A program made the position numbers and the translations under genes. From positions 1 through 24,726 of the forward strand of contig JBNAWB010000031.1 of NCBI GenBank assembly GCA_049699975.1: a stretch of DNA of 24,726 bases. The letters run 5' to 3'. Shown piece after piece: positions 16,022 through 23,167 of the stretch. The notes beneath the pieces were generated by a model. It saw only the letters and a list, made by a program, of their open reading frames with translations, ran no database searches and had not been told where the DNA came from. The DNA is from CAZAGD01 sp049699975. Its GTDB lineage: Bacteria; Desulfobacterota; SM23-61. Numbering within the stretch: the stretch's first letter is position 1; each line of letters begins with the position of its first letter.

Positions 16022-17913
16022 TCTACCCCTCGGAAACCTAACTGTAATTCATACACACCTTGAGCAATTCTTTTCTGAATATCGAAACCCATCTTCTCAA
16101 ACAAATGCAACATGGGTTTATTCTCCACTAACACTTCGGCCGTAAACCCTAAAAGCCCTTCTCTTTTAGCTAAATAAGTTAGATAAGAAAGCAGCTCCCA
16201 GCCAATACCCATATTCTGGTATTCATCTTTAACTACCAAAGCCACTTCGGCCGTGCGGTTTTCTTCATTTATGCCATATTGTCCAACCCCGACCACTTTT
16301 TCTACCTCTCCTTCACGAATGGTAGCTAAAATCACCATTTCTTTAGTGTAATCAATGACCACAAATTCCTGTAATCTTTCGTGGGGCATATCTTGGCGCA
16401 TCGAAATAAAGCGGCGGTATAGAGATTGATCGGAGAGAAAGTTGAAAAAATCTTTCAATAAAGGTTCATCGCTCAATTTCACAGGCCGTAAAAGAATGGT
16501 CAAACCTTTGGCCGTGGTCCGCAAAGTCTCCAGATGCGCCGGATATTCTCCTTTTTTACCCGGAATAAATGCTTGATCACGATAAATCAAATTGGCCTGC
16601 TTTGCTTTCTCAATTAGCCAAGGGCGAAATTGCGGATGGGCAATGGCAATCAACTCCATAGCCCGCTCGCGAATGTTTTTCCCATGGAGATAAGCAATGC
16701 CGTATTCAGTAACCACATAATGGATATCTCCCCTAACTAAGGTTACGCCCGTCCCTTCCCGCAAGAAAGGAACTATGCGAGAAACTTTTCCCCACTCGGC
16801 TGTAGATTGGATGGCCAAGATGGCTTTTCCGCCTGGAGCCATGACCGCTCCGCGCATAAAATTAGTGTGCCCACCCACCCCACTATAAATATTCTTGCCT
16901 AAAGATTCGGAAGTGCTTTGTCCAGTAAGATCTATTTCTAAGGCGCTATTTATAGCCACCATGTTTCTTTGCCGTGAAATTACTAAAGGATTGTTGGTAT
17001 AATCAATAGTCCTAAATTCAATACTCGGATTATCGTGGATATACTCATAAGTTGCTTTATGGCCCATGCAAAAAGTAGCTACCGTTTTCCCCCGATTAAG
17101 AGTTTTGCGTCTATTATTCACTACCCCTTTTTTCATCAGCTCAACCATCCCATCGCTCAGGAGCTCAGAATGAATACCTAAATCATTTTTTTGGGAAAGA
17201 TTAGCCAAAATGGCATTGGGCAAGCTCCCATAGCCCACCTGGATTGTATCTCCATCCTGAATTATACTGGCCACATACCGACCAATTTTTTGGGCTACAT
17301 CATCGGGGGCGATGGCCTCGTATTCTAAAAGTGGCTCGTCATGACAGATGAGGAAATCGATATCTTCTACATGGATGAATCCATCGCCATGAACTCGAGG
17401 CATATTACTGTTAATCTGGGCAATAATCAGAGACGCTTTTTCTAAGGCAGCTTTAGTTATATCCACACTAATTCCTAAGCTTAAATAACCATGTTCATCT
17501 GGAAGAGAGGTCTGAATGAGAGCTACTTGCACAGGGACCAATCCCCGGGAGAAAAGATTGGGAACATTGGAAAGAAAAACGGGGGTATAATCAGCTAAAC
17601 CGCGATTGACTGCCTCGCGAGAATTATCACCCACGAAGAAAGAATTATGGCGAAAATTATATTTGAACTTTTCGTCGGCATAAGGAGCAACGCCCAAAGT
17701 CCAAACATGAATCACCTCAGCATCAAAGAAAGCTTTGGGGTTGTCTTCAACGAATTTGATCAAGGCCTTAACTAAGTATTGCGGTTCGGCACAGGCCGTG
17801 TGAATAAAAATTCTGCTTCCCCGATGGATATGTCTAAAGATCTCGGCTTCAGGGGCAAATTTCTGCGGATATCTTTTTTTAATTTCTTCTAAAATCTCTT
17901 TATTCTGTATCAT
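16018..17913 (-). CDS. Acetyl-CoA hydrolase/transferase fused to GNAT acetyltransferase
   Basis: The first about 460 residues are a 4-hydroxybutyrate CoA-transferase/acetyl-CoA hydrolase-type class I CoA-transferase: IHTACAEPQYL, the catalytic Glu250 in GIHSELLSDG, GVGGHTNFMRGA in the CoA site, and FRPWL near the end of the module. The last about 155 residues are a GNAT domain with the acetyl-CoA loop YQNMGIGWELL and a closing LFEKMGF. Total 631 residues, a known architecture in anaerobes. The GNAT domain may acylate a lysine, perhaps on this enzyme or the adjacent synthetase; that is inference. Its stop overlaps the synthetase start (ATGA). The Shine-Dalgarno is weak. An in-frame TAG just upstream fixes the start at 17913 or later. 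Confidence 0.92.
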   Translation of the reverse strand: MIQNKEILEEIKKRYPQKFAPEAEIFRHIHRGSRIFIHTACAEPQYLVKALIKFVEDNPKAFFDAEVIHVWTLGVAPYADEKFKYNFRHNSFFVGDNSREAVNRGLADYTPVFLSNVPNLFSRGLVPVQVALIQTSLPDEHGYLSLGISVDITKAALEKASLIIAQINSNMPRVHGDGFIHVEDIDFLICHDEPLLEYEAIAPDDVAQKIGRYVASIIQDGDTIQVGYGSLPNAILANLSQKNDLGIHSELLSDGMVELMKKGVVNNRRKTLNRGKTVATFCMGHKATYEYIHDNPSIEFRTIDYTNNPLVISRQRNMVAINSALEIDLTGQSTSESLGKNIYSGVGGHTNFMRGAVMAPGGKAILAIQSTAEWGKVSRIVPFLREGTGVTLVRGDIHYVVTEYGIAYLHGKNIRERAMELIAIAHPQFRPWLIEKAKQANLIYRDQAFIPGKKGEYPAHLETLRTTAKGLTILLRPVKLSDEPLLKDFFNFLSDQSLYRRFISMRQDMPHERLQEFVVIDYTKEMVILATIREGEVEKVVGVGQYGINEENRTAEVALVVKDEYQNMGIGWELLSYLTYLAKREGLLGFTAEVLVENKPMLHLFEKMGFDIQKRIAQGVYELQLGFRGVE

Positions 17914-17989
17914 GCTGGGCTAATTTCTTTAAATTTATTTTGAATTAAACTTTTTAACTTTTCTCTTTCTCCTGCTCTTATTGACTTCC

Positions 17990-18010
17990 AGAAAAAAATC
18001 ATTTTTTTCT
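17990..18010. repeat. A/T palindrome between regulator and CoA-transferase gene
   Basis: AGAAAAAAA (17990-17998) and TTTTTTTCT (18002-18010) with a 3-nt loop form a perfect 9-bp A/T dyad, 68 nt past the regulator stop. It might terminate the regulator transcript weakly or bend DNA upstream of the operon. I see nothing else in this 164-nt gap. Confidence 0.35.
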
Positions 18011-18077
18011 ATAACTTGCCCTTCCTAATGAGCCTTCGCCACCGCTCCCCTAAATTAATCAATTTTCTGCCTAATTT

Positions 18078-18683
18078 TTAATCTGCTGAATAAATAACAT
18101 CAATAGCTAAAGCATTTTTGCTCCCTACAGCCCGGAAGGCATGGGGCAGGCTGGAGTCAAAATAAAGGCTATCGCCCGGCTCAAGAAGATGAACTTCATT
18201 TTCATAATTAAACTCAAGCTTCCCCTCTAAAACGAAGACAAATTCCTCTCCCTGGTGGTTGAAAAAAATTAGATCTTCCTTTTTCTTGACCTCGAATTCT
18301 ACTTGAAAAGGCTCCATATGTCTATCTCCTTTGGGATAAGCCAATGATTCGTAATAATAACCCACTTTAGCCGGATCCTCATGGATTCTCCGGAAAACCC
18401 TTTTTCGTTCATTTTTTCTTACAATTACGGCCTTTTTCTCCTCCTCTTCTTCCGTTTGGAAGAAGTAGCCTATATTGACGTTTAAAGCTCGGGCAATTTT
18501 AAGAAGGGTGGCCACTGGAGGAGCAACTACCTCGCTTTCAATCTGCGATAAAAGAGGTTGCGAAAGATTAGTTCTGCGGGCCATCTCCTCCAAAGAAATT
18601 CCTTGGCGTTGCCTTAACGCTTTAATCTTCTGCCCCAAATTTAGCTCCTTTAGTTCTTCCCTTTCCTTGGCCTTGGCGCTCAT
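18078..18683 (-). CDS. XRE-family transcriptional regulator with C-terminal cupin domain
   Basis: DNA-binding regulator of the PuuR/cupin type: HTH_3 domain at about residues 13-68 (LGQKIKALRQRQGISLEEMA, then TNLSQPLLSQIESEVVAPPV), a basic linker, and a cupin sensor domain at about 120-198 (HQGEEFVFVLEGKLEFNYEN, LLEPGDSLYFDSSLPHAFRA). 201 residues, typical length. GAGGG lies 7 nt before the ATG. It is transcribed in the same direction as, and 164 nt upstream of, the acyl-CoA operon, which is the likely target along with its own leader (dyad at 18713-18744). The ligand is unknown; the GEE...HAFR metal-binding pattern is partly kept. Confidence 0.92.
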   Translation of the reverse strand: MSAKAKEREELKELNLGQKIKALRQRQGISLEEMARRTNLSQPLLSQIESEVVAPPVATLLKIARALNVNIGYFFQTEEEEEKKAVIVRKNERKRVFRRIHEDPAKVGYYYESLAYPKGDRHMEPFQVEFEVKKKEDLIFFNHQGEEFVFVLEGKLEFNYENEVHLLEPGDSLYFDSSLPHAFRAVGSKNALAIDVIYSAD

Positions 18684-18712
18684 GACTTTTCCCTCTTTGC
18701 TTATCTAATTTC

Positions 18713-18744
18713 AAAAATTTGGCCAACCATTCGACCAAATTTTT
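18713..18744. promoter_or_regulatory. Inverted repeat in the regulator leader, possible auto-operator
   Basis: AAAAATTTGG (18713-18722) and CCAAATTTTT (18735-18744) are perfect 10-bp arms with a 12-nt spacer, about 30-60 nt before the XRE-cupin start and downstream of its candidate -10. A regulator bound here would block its own transcription. Confidence 0.5.
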
Positions 18745-18763
18745 GCCTGCCTATTCTAATTCA

Positions 18764-18792
18764 AATCTATCCTGCTCAACTAAATATTTCAA
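18764..18792 (-). promoter_or_regulatory. Candidate promoter of the XRE-cupin gene
   Basis: Minus-strand TTGAAA (18787-18792), 17-nt spacer, TAGATT (18764-18769). The predicted start of transcription is near 18757, so the leader of about 75 nt contains the dyad at 18713-18744. Confidence 0.45.
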
Positions 18793-19075
18793 GAAAATTC
18801 TTGTTTTCTGCTTTTCTGATCCAATTCTAAATATGAATTAATGGCCCTACAACCTCTTGGGAAGTGGACCAAAAGAGGCCTTACATCATGTCGTAATCAA
18901 TCACTGAAAATGGGGAAATTACATGATCAGCTCATTAAATTTCTCCCTCTCCGCGGTCCAACTCAATTCCAACCTTCCCCCCCTGCCCGAGTTTTAGCAC
19001 CTCTCCTCGATGAGACTATGTCGCAATGCCATGAAAATGCCTGAGGCTGTTATTCTTCCATGGAACGAGGCAGCA

Positions 19076-19131
19076 GTAGGGCAAGCGCCTGACCCTTGCC
19101 GCATTTGGTAAGCCCTAAAGGATTGCCCTAC
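19076..19131. repeat. REP-like inverted repeat (GTAGGGCAA / TTGCCCTAC)
   Basis: Perfect 9-bp outer arms (19076-19084 and 19123-19131) with a second, inner dyad GGCAAG/CTTGCC (19080-19085, 19095-19100). The layout is that of dispersed palindromic intergenic repeats. The stretch 18793-19633 contains no gene I can support; it holds this repeat, a short tandem duplication and another repeat-like segment. Confidence 0.5.
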
Positions 19132-19373
19132 GTTAATCACCCAAAGATCGCCATCCAGGGCATATAATTTTTTAAAAATATTTTACAGTTCTTTCCCTGT
19201 GTGCTCTGCGGGCTCTGGGAGAGTTGATCTTTTTCCTAATAAAATTTCAGGAATTGGCAAGTATGTAGGACAGAGATTTTTATAATTCAAAAATTTTTAA
19301 CTTACTTTATTTTCTGCGTAAATTCGCCACTGCATCACTTCCTTACGGCAGCACTTCTTTTCGATTTTCGCTC

Positions 19374-19408
19374 TGCCCTATGCGCTTAGCGCTTTGCCCT
19401 ATGCGCTT
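19374..19408 (+). repeat. Short tandem duplication TGCCCTATGCGCTT
   Basis: Two exact 14-nt copies (19374-19387 and 19395-19408) with a 21-nt period, joined by AGCGCTT. This is low-complexity intergenic DNA. Confidence 0.6.
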
Positions 19409-19524
19409 TGCTTTTTCCCCTTCCGCTCTCCCGCCTTGCGCCTGCCGATAAATAATTTCACTCCTTGCTCCCTGCTCCGTGCTTCCTCCTTTTTTCATCT
19501 GCGTTCCCTATTTTCCACACATTA

Positions 19525-19562
19525 CGAGATCGCCACGGTCGCTAGCCTCCCTCGCGAAGACC
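19525..19562. repeat. Segment resembling common GAGATYGCCACG...CCTCGCGAWGAC repeats
   Basis: CGAGATCGCCACGGTCGCTAG (split at 20 nt for display: CGAGATCGCCACGGTCGCTA then G) is followed by CCTCCCTCGCGAAGACC. It has the look of the GTCATTGCGAG...GGCAATCTC-type dispersed repeats known in many bacterial genomes. Only one copy is in this window, so the call is by recollection of pattern. Confidence 0.35.
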
Positions 19563-19633
19563 TGCCGACCCAATCTCGCCGGTTTAATAATCCCACTCTT
19601 CAGTGAGGCATTACCGAAGGTCGCTAATTTCAT

Positions 19634-19662
19634 TTGACATTAAATTATTTGTTTAATATAAT
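19634..19662 (+). promoter_or_regulatory. Strong sigma-70 promoter of rplM-rpsI
   Basis: TTGACA (19634-19639), exactly 17 nt, TATAAT (19657-19662): both boxes are full consensus. The predicted leader is about 27 nt, ending in AGGAAGAGG at 19678-19686. Confidence 0.9.
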
Positions 19663-19695
19663 TTTATTTTAATTTAAGGAAGAGGTTTATAGATT

Positions 19696-20133
19696 ATGGC
19701 TACCATGATGGCTAAAAAAGATGAGGTTAAAAGGAAATGGCATTTAGTGGATGCTAAAGGCAAAACTCTTGGTAGGTTAGCTGCTCGCATAGCCATTCTT
19801 CTGCGAGGCAAACATAAACCAACCTTTACTCCTCATGTAGATACGGGAGATTTTGTGGTCGTGATCAATGCCGAAAAGGTAGTGCTCACTGGCAAAAAGT
19901 GGAAAGAAAAATTGTATATTCACCATTCTGGATATCCGGGGGGATTGAAATCTATTAGCGCGCAAAAGATGTGGGAAAAACATCCAGAAAGACTGATTAC
20001 CATGGCTGTGCAAGGGATGTTACCTAAAAATAAGCTCGGCCGCAAGCTCCTTAAAAAATTGAAAGTTTATGCGGGAGAATCTCATCCCCATCAGGCGCAA
20101 CTGCCTGAACCAATCAATTTGCTGAAGGGATAA
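19696..20133 (+). CDS. rplM: 50S ribosomal protein L13
   Basis: Early-assembly protein of the large ribosomal subunit. The 145 residues show the family pattern: KRKWHLVDAKGKTLGRLAAR, LLRGKHKPTFTPHVDTGDFV, VINAEKVVLTGKKW and MVQGMLPKNKLGRK-like VQGMLPKNKLGRKLLKKLKV, then the HPHQAQLP tail. The start at 19696 is 9-10 nt from the ribosome binding site; ATGs at 19705 and 19708 are alternatives. It is followed after 2 nt by rpsI, the universal pair. Confidence 0.98.
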   Translation: MATMMAKKDEVKRKWHLVDAKGKTLGRLAARIAILLRGKHKPTFTPHVDTGDFVVVINAEKVVLTGKKWKEKLYIHHSGYPGGLKSISAQKMWEKHPERLITMAVQGMLPKNKLGRKLLKKLKVYAGESHPHQAQLPEPINLLKG

Positions 20134-20135
20134 AG

Positions 20136-20528
20136 ATGCCGGAAAAAATATTTTATGGGACTGGAAAAAGGAAAACCGCAGTCGCGCGGGTTTGGATGCG
20201 ACCTGGCCAGGGAAAATTTACGGTAAACGAGCGGGAATTAGAAAATTACTTTCCTTTAGAAACTGCTAAGGCCATGATCTTTCAGCCCCTGGAGCTTACC
20301 GGAACTCTTGGCCAATTTGACATCTCGGTCAATGTTCAAGGAGGCGGAATCAAGGGTCAAGCAGGAGCTATCCGTCACGGAATTTCGCGTGCTCTTTTAA
20401 CAGTAAAAGACGAATTTCGAGAAATACTTAAAAAAGCCGGTTTATTAACTAGGGATTCGCGGATTAAAGAACGTAAAAAATACGGCCAAAAAGGAGCTCG
20501 GAAGAGATTCCAATACTCCAAACGCTAA
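20136..20528 (+). CDS. rpsI: 30S ribosomal protein S9
   Basis: Small-subunit protein whose C-terminal tail reaches the P-site tRNA. The 130 residues begin with FYGTGKRKTAVARVWMRPG and carry VNVQGGGIKGQAGAIRHGIS; the basic tail KKYGQKGARKRFQYSKR with its terminal Lys-Arg is intact. It starts 2 nt past the rplM stop, so it is translated together with L13, and is closed by an intrinsic terminator. Confidence 0.98.
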   Translation: MPEKIFYGTGKRKTAVARVWMRPGQGKFTVNERELENYFPLETAKAMIFQPLELTGTLGQFDISVNVQGGGIKGQAGAIRHGISRALLTVKDEFREILKKAGLLTRDSRIKERKKYGQKGARKRFQYSKR

Positions 20529-20545
20529 TTTAATTTGCCTGCGGA

Positions 20546-20578
20546 GAAAAAAGAAGGCTGAAGTGCCTTCTTTTTTTA
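20546..20578 (+). terminator. Intrinsic terminator after rpsI
   Basis: AAAGAAGGC (20550-20558), loop TGAAGT, GCCTTCTTT (20565-20573), continuing as a run of T to 20577: a perfect 9-bp stem with a U-tail, 22 nt after the stop codon. Confidence 0.92.
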
Positions 20579-20672
20579 TAAACTTAGCTAAACGCTTTCG
20601 CGAAAAATTTTAATGGCCTTTCATCAGGTATAACCAAAATTAAAGCCGATAAATTTAATGACCTTTTTCACT

Positions 20673-20695
20673 TCTCTTCTCGCCGTCAGAAGAGA
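20673..20695 (+). promoter_or_regulatory. Hairpin in the argC upstream region
   Basis: TCTCTTCT (20673-20680) and AGAAGAGA (20688-20695) are perfect 8-bp arms with the 7-nt loop CGCCGTC, 32 nt before the argC start. It does not look like an ARG box, and no clear promoter was found in this gap. Confidence 0.4.
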
Positions 20696-20727
20696 TCTTA
20701 GGTAGAAGGAAAAAAGGAGATAGTTTA

Positions 20728-21768
20728 ATGAAAAAGCGGATTGGCGTGGTAGGGGCAACTGGTTACACAGGTTTAGAATTAATTAGACTTCTCCTCCGCC
20801 ATCCTAATGTCCAATTGACGGCCCTTACGGCGGAAAGGTATGTAGGACAGCCAATTTGGAAAGTATTTCCTTCGTTGCTCAAGGAAATTGACTTAATATG
20901 CCAGCCCTTAGATTTAGAGCCTTTAGCTAAGAGCTGCGACTTTATTTTTACGGCTTTGCCTCATAAAGCGGCTATGGAAGTAATTCCCGGCTTTTTGCAA
21001 AGGGGAATCAAGGTCGTAGACTTGAGCGCCGATTTTCGGCTGAGCGATCCGCAAGTTTATGAAGAATGGTATGAAAAACACACGGCTCCGGAATTTTTAA
21101 AATACGCCGTTTATGGTCTTCCCGAATTGCACCGCGAAGAGATTAAAAAAACTTCTTTAGTGGCCAACCCGGGATGCTATCCTACCAGTATCATTCTAGC
21201 TCTGGCTCCAGCTTTGCGCCATGAACTCGTGGATCCTCATTCCATTATAGCCGATTCCAAATCAGGGGTTAGTGGAGCGGGCCGGTCAGCAGTCCTTTCC
21301 TCTCTCTTTGCCGAAGTCAGCGAAAATTTTAAAGCCTATAAAGTAACTGAACACCGCCACACGCCAGAGATTGAGCAAGAACTTACCTCTTTGGCCGGTA
21401 AAAAAATTTCCCTCACTTTTACTCCCCACTTAGTCCCGATGAAGAGGGGTATCCTCTCCACCATCTATGCCACCCCGGCTCGGCCTATTTCCGAAAAAGA
21501 AATTTATGGCGTGTACGAACAATTTTACCGAAATGAAAAATTTGTGCGCTTGCGTCCTGGGGATCTGCTGCCCAGCACGGCTGATGTTTGCGGGTCTAAT
21601 TACTGCGATATAGGAATTAAAGTGGATCAGAGGAATAATCGCCTAATTATCATTTCCGCCATAGACAATTTAGTAAAAGGAGCTTCTGGCCAGGCCGTAC
21701 AAAATATGAACTTAATGTTGGGCTGGGAGGAATCTTTGGGGCTGGAAGTTATTCCATTATATCCTTAA
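20728..21768 (+). CDS. argC: N-acetyl-gamma-glutamyl-phosphate reductase
   Basis: NADPH-dependent third step of arginine biosynthesis, reducing N-acetylglutamyl phosphate to the semialdehyde. The 346 residues have the Rossmann start RIGVVGATGYTGLELIRLL, the catalytic Cys150 in VANPGCYPTS, SGVSGAGR, and HRHTPEIEQEL, with a His that acts in catalysis. AAAAGGAG is 7 nt upstream of the ATG. The order rplM-rpsI-argC is shared with Geobacter-type bacteria, as far as I recall. No other arg gene is in the window. Confidence 0.96.
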   Translation: MKKRIGVVGATGYTGLELIRLLLRHPNVQLTALTAERYVGQPIWKVFPSLLKEIDLICQPLDLEPLAKSCDFIFTALPHKAAMEVIPGFLQRGIKVVDLSADFRLSDPQVYEEWYEKHTAPEFLKYAVYGLPELHREEIKKTSLVANPGCYPTSIILALAPALRHELVDPHSIIADSKSGVSGAGRSAVLSSLFAEVSENFKAYKVTEHRHTPEIEQELTSLAGKKISLTFTPHLVPMKRGILSTIYATPARPISEKEIYGVYEQFYRNEKFVRLRPGDLLPSTADVCGSNYCDIGIKVDQRNNRLIIISAIDNLVKGASGQAVQNMNLMLGWEESLGLEVIPLYP

Positions 21769-21821
21769 TGCGAATTTGCTTAGCCGTCTTCTCCCAAAGG
21801 ATTATTATAAGGAGGATGCCA

Positions 21822-22016
21822 ATGGAATGCGCCATAAAGAAAAATTTAGAAAAATGTACTTGCTCTTATGAACCCTGTTCCCGTAAGGGCAAATGCTGCG
21901 AATGTGTCGCTTATCACCGCCGTCATAATGAACTTCCCGGGTGTTTCTTTCCGCCAGCTGCCGAAAGGTCTTATGACCGGTCTTACCAAAAATTCATCTC
22001 CTCCCTTAAGGGGTGA
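21822..22016 (+). CDS. Cys-rich DUF6485 family protein, 64 aa
   Basis: Small soluble protein of unknown function with eight cysteines at residues 3, 12, 14, 19, 25, 26, 28 and 41 (KCTCSYEPCSRKGKCCECVA), then YHRRHNELPGCFFP and a YDRSYQKF end, the DUF6485 pattern. The cysteines suggest metal or Fe-S binding. The start is set at ATG 21822, since AAGGAGG (21809-21815) is 6 nt away; the in-frame ATG at 21816 abuts that site, and one at 21768 overlaps the argC stop without a ribosome binding site. It lies 53 nt after argC and ends 5 nt before the stop of the convergent CaiB-type gene. Confidence 0.85.
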   Translation: MECAIKKNLEKCTCSYEPCSRKGKCCECVAYHRRHNELPGCFFPPAAERSYDRSYQKFISSLKG

Positions 22017-22021
22017 AATTT

Positions 22022-23167
22022 TTAAACCACTCCCTCTTCTTTTAACTTTTCTATTTCTTCTGGGCTTAAGCCGAGTTCCCGTAGCACTTCTTCAGTGTGT
22101 TCTCCAAACTCAGCTGCCCCTTGCCGGAGAGCAGGGGGAGTCGCAGAGAGCTTAATGGGTGATGCCAAATATCTTTGCCGCCCTTTCTGGGAATCGGAAA
22201 ACTCAACCACCATCTCCCGATGCTTAACCTGGGGATCGTTTAAAGCCTCCTGTAAGCTCAAGACTTTTCCAAAGCAAACGTCCACCTCCTTTAATTCAAC
22301 CATCCATTCATCGCGAGTCTTTTGCTGGAAAGTATTCTGCAAAAAGCGAAATATTTCTTCTCTTTTTGCTCCCGTGGCAAATTGGTAAGGAATAAAGTCC
22401 TCCCGCCCCAACTTTTGGCATAAGTTAACCCAAAAACGATGTTCTAAAGCCCCGATGGAAATATACTGGCCGTCTTTGGTTTCATATATGTTATAGCAAG
22501 GGAAACGTCCGGAAAGAAGGGTGTCGCTTGCTTTAGGTTCTTCTCCGCCTTCCCAATATAAAGTAGCTAAGAAGGGAAGCATAGCGATTAGGCCATCGAG
22601 CATAGAAATATCAATGTACTGACCCTGGCCAGTCTTTTGACGGAAAAGCAAAGCAGCCATAATTCCCAAGGCCGCAAACATACCACCCGCGGCCATGTCC
22701 GCGATTTGGATGGGAGGAATAATGGGCTTTTGCCCAGGTTTGCTATTGAGACTTAGAATTCCTGCAAAACTCAGATAATTAATGTCGTGACCGACCATAT
22801 TTTTATAAGGGCCATTCTGACCATATCCAGTAAGTGAACAATATATTATTTTTTCATTAATACTTTTTATACGCTGATAAGCAATGCCTAACCGTTCCGT
22901 TACTCCTGGCCGAAATCCTTCCAGAATTACATCTGCCCTTTGCGCCAGGCGGTAGAAAATTTCTTGCCCTTGAGGATGTTTTAAATTTAAAGTCATATGC
23001 CTTTTATTACGCATTACTGTGGGCATGCCCGGCCCTTCTCCAGCAAAGCGCTTGTCTTCAATCCGCAGCACTTCTGCTCCTAAGTCCGCTAAAATCATTG
23101 AACAGAAGGGACCCGGCAAGAGGCGTGATAGATCAAGAATTTTTATGCCAGCTAAGGCCTGCTGCAA
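22022..23167 (-). CDS. CaiB/BaiF family protein, alpha-methylacyl-CoA racemase-like
   Basis: Family III CoA-transferase fold. His127 in MVGHDINYLSFAGIL and Asp157 in IQIADMAAGGM occupy the places of the His126/Asp156 pair used by alpha-methylacyl-CoA racemase for proton transfer, and GYGQNGPYKN precedes them as in racemases. Formyl-CoA-transferase-type enzymes instead use a single Asp nucleophile. So 2-methylacyl-CoA epimerisation is a better guess than CoA transfer, but it is a guess. 381 residues, full length. The start is TTG 23167 with AAGGGG 6 nt upstream, and it overlaps the 3' end of the preceding CoA-ligase gene by 35 nt, so the two are almost surely one transcript. Confidence 0.88.
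   Translation of the reverse strand: MQQALAGIKILDLSRLLPGPFCSMILADLGAEVLRIEDKRFAGEGPGMPTVMRNKRHMTLNLKHPQGQEIFYRLAQRADVILEGFRPGVTERLGIAYQRIKSINEKIIYCSLTGYGQNGPYKNMVGHDINYLSFAGILSLNSKPGQKPIIPPIQIADMAAGGMFAALGIMAALLFRQKTGQGQYIDISMLDGLIAMLPFLATLYWEGGEEPKASDTLLSGRFPCYNIYETKDGQYISIGALEHRFWVNLCQKLGREDFIPYQFATGAKREEIFRFLQNTFQQKTRDEWMVELKEVDVCFGKVLSLQEALNDPQVKHREMVVEFSDSQKGRQRYLASPIKLSATPPALRQGAAEFGEHTEEVLRELGLSPEEIEKLKEEGVV

Noticed and set aside
18841..19044. A 67-codon open frame on the plus strand in the gap before rplM
   Set aside because: No ribosome binding site, no recognisable protein pattern, proline-rich low-complexity composition, and it lies among repeats.
18684..19695. tRNA, tmRNA or 6S RNA in the long gap
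   Set aside because: No GGTTCRANTCC-type T-arm or cloverleaf pairing was seen, and none of the known RNA signatures stood out by eye; a covariance search was not possible.
20673..20695. Arginine operator (ARG box) before argC
   Set aside because: The dyad is C/T against A/G with no TGAAT...ATTCA pattern.
21768..21821. Longer start for the DUF6485 protein, overlapping the argC stop
   Set aside because: The upstream ATG lacks a ribosome binding site, while AAGGAGG at 21809-21815 fits the ATG at 21822; the extra residues do not resemble the family.
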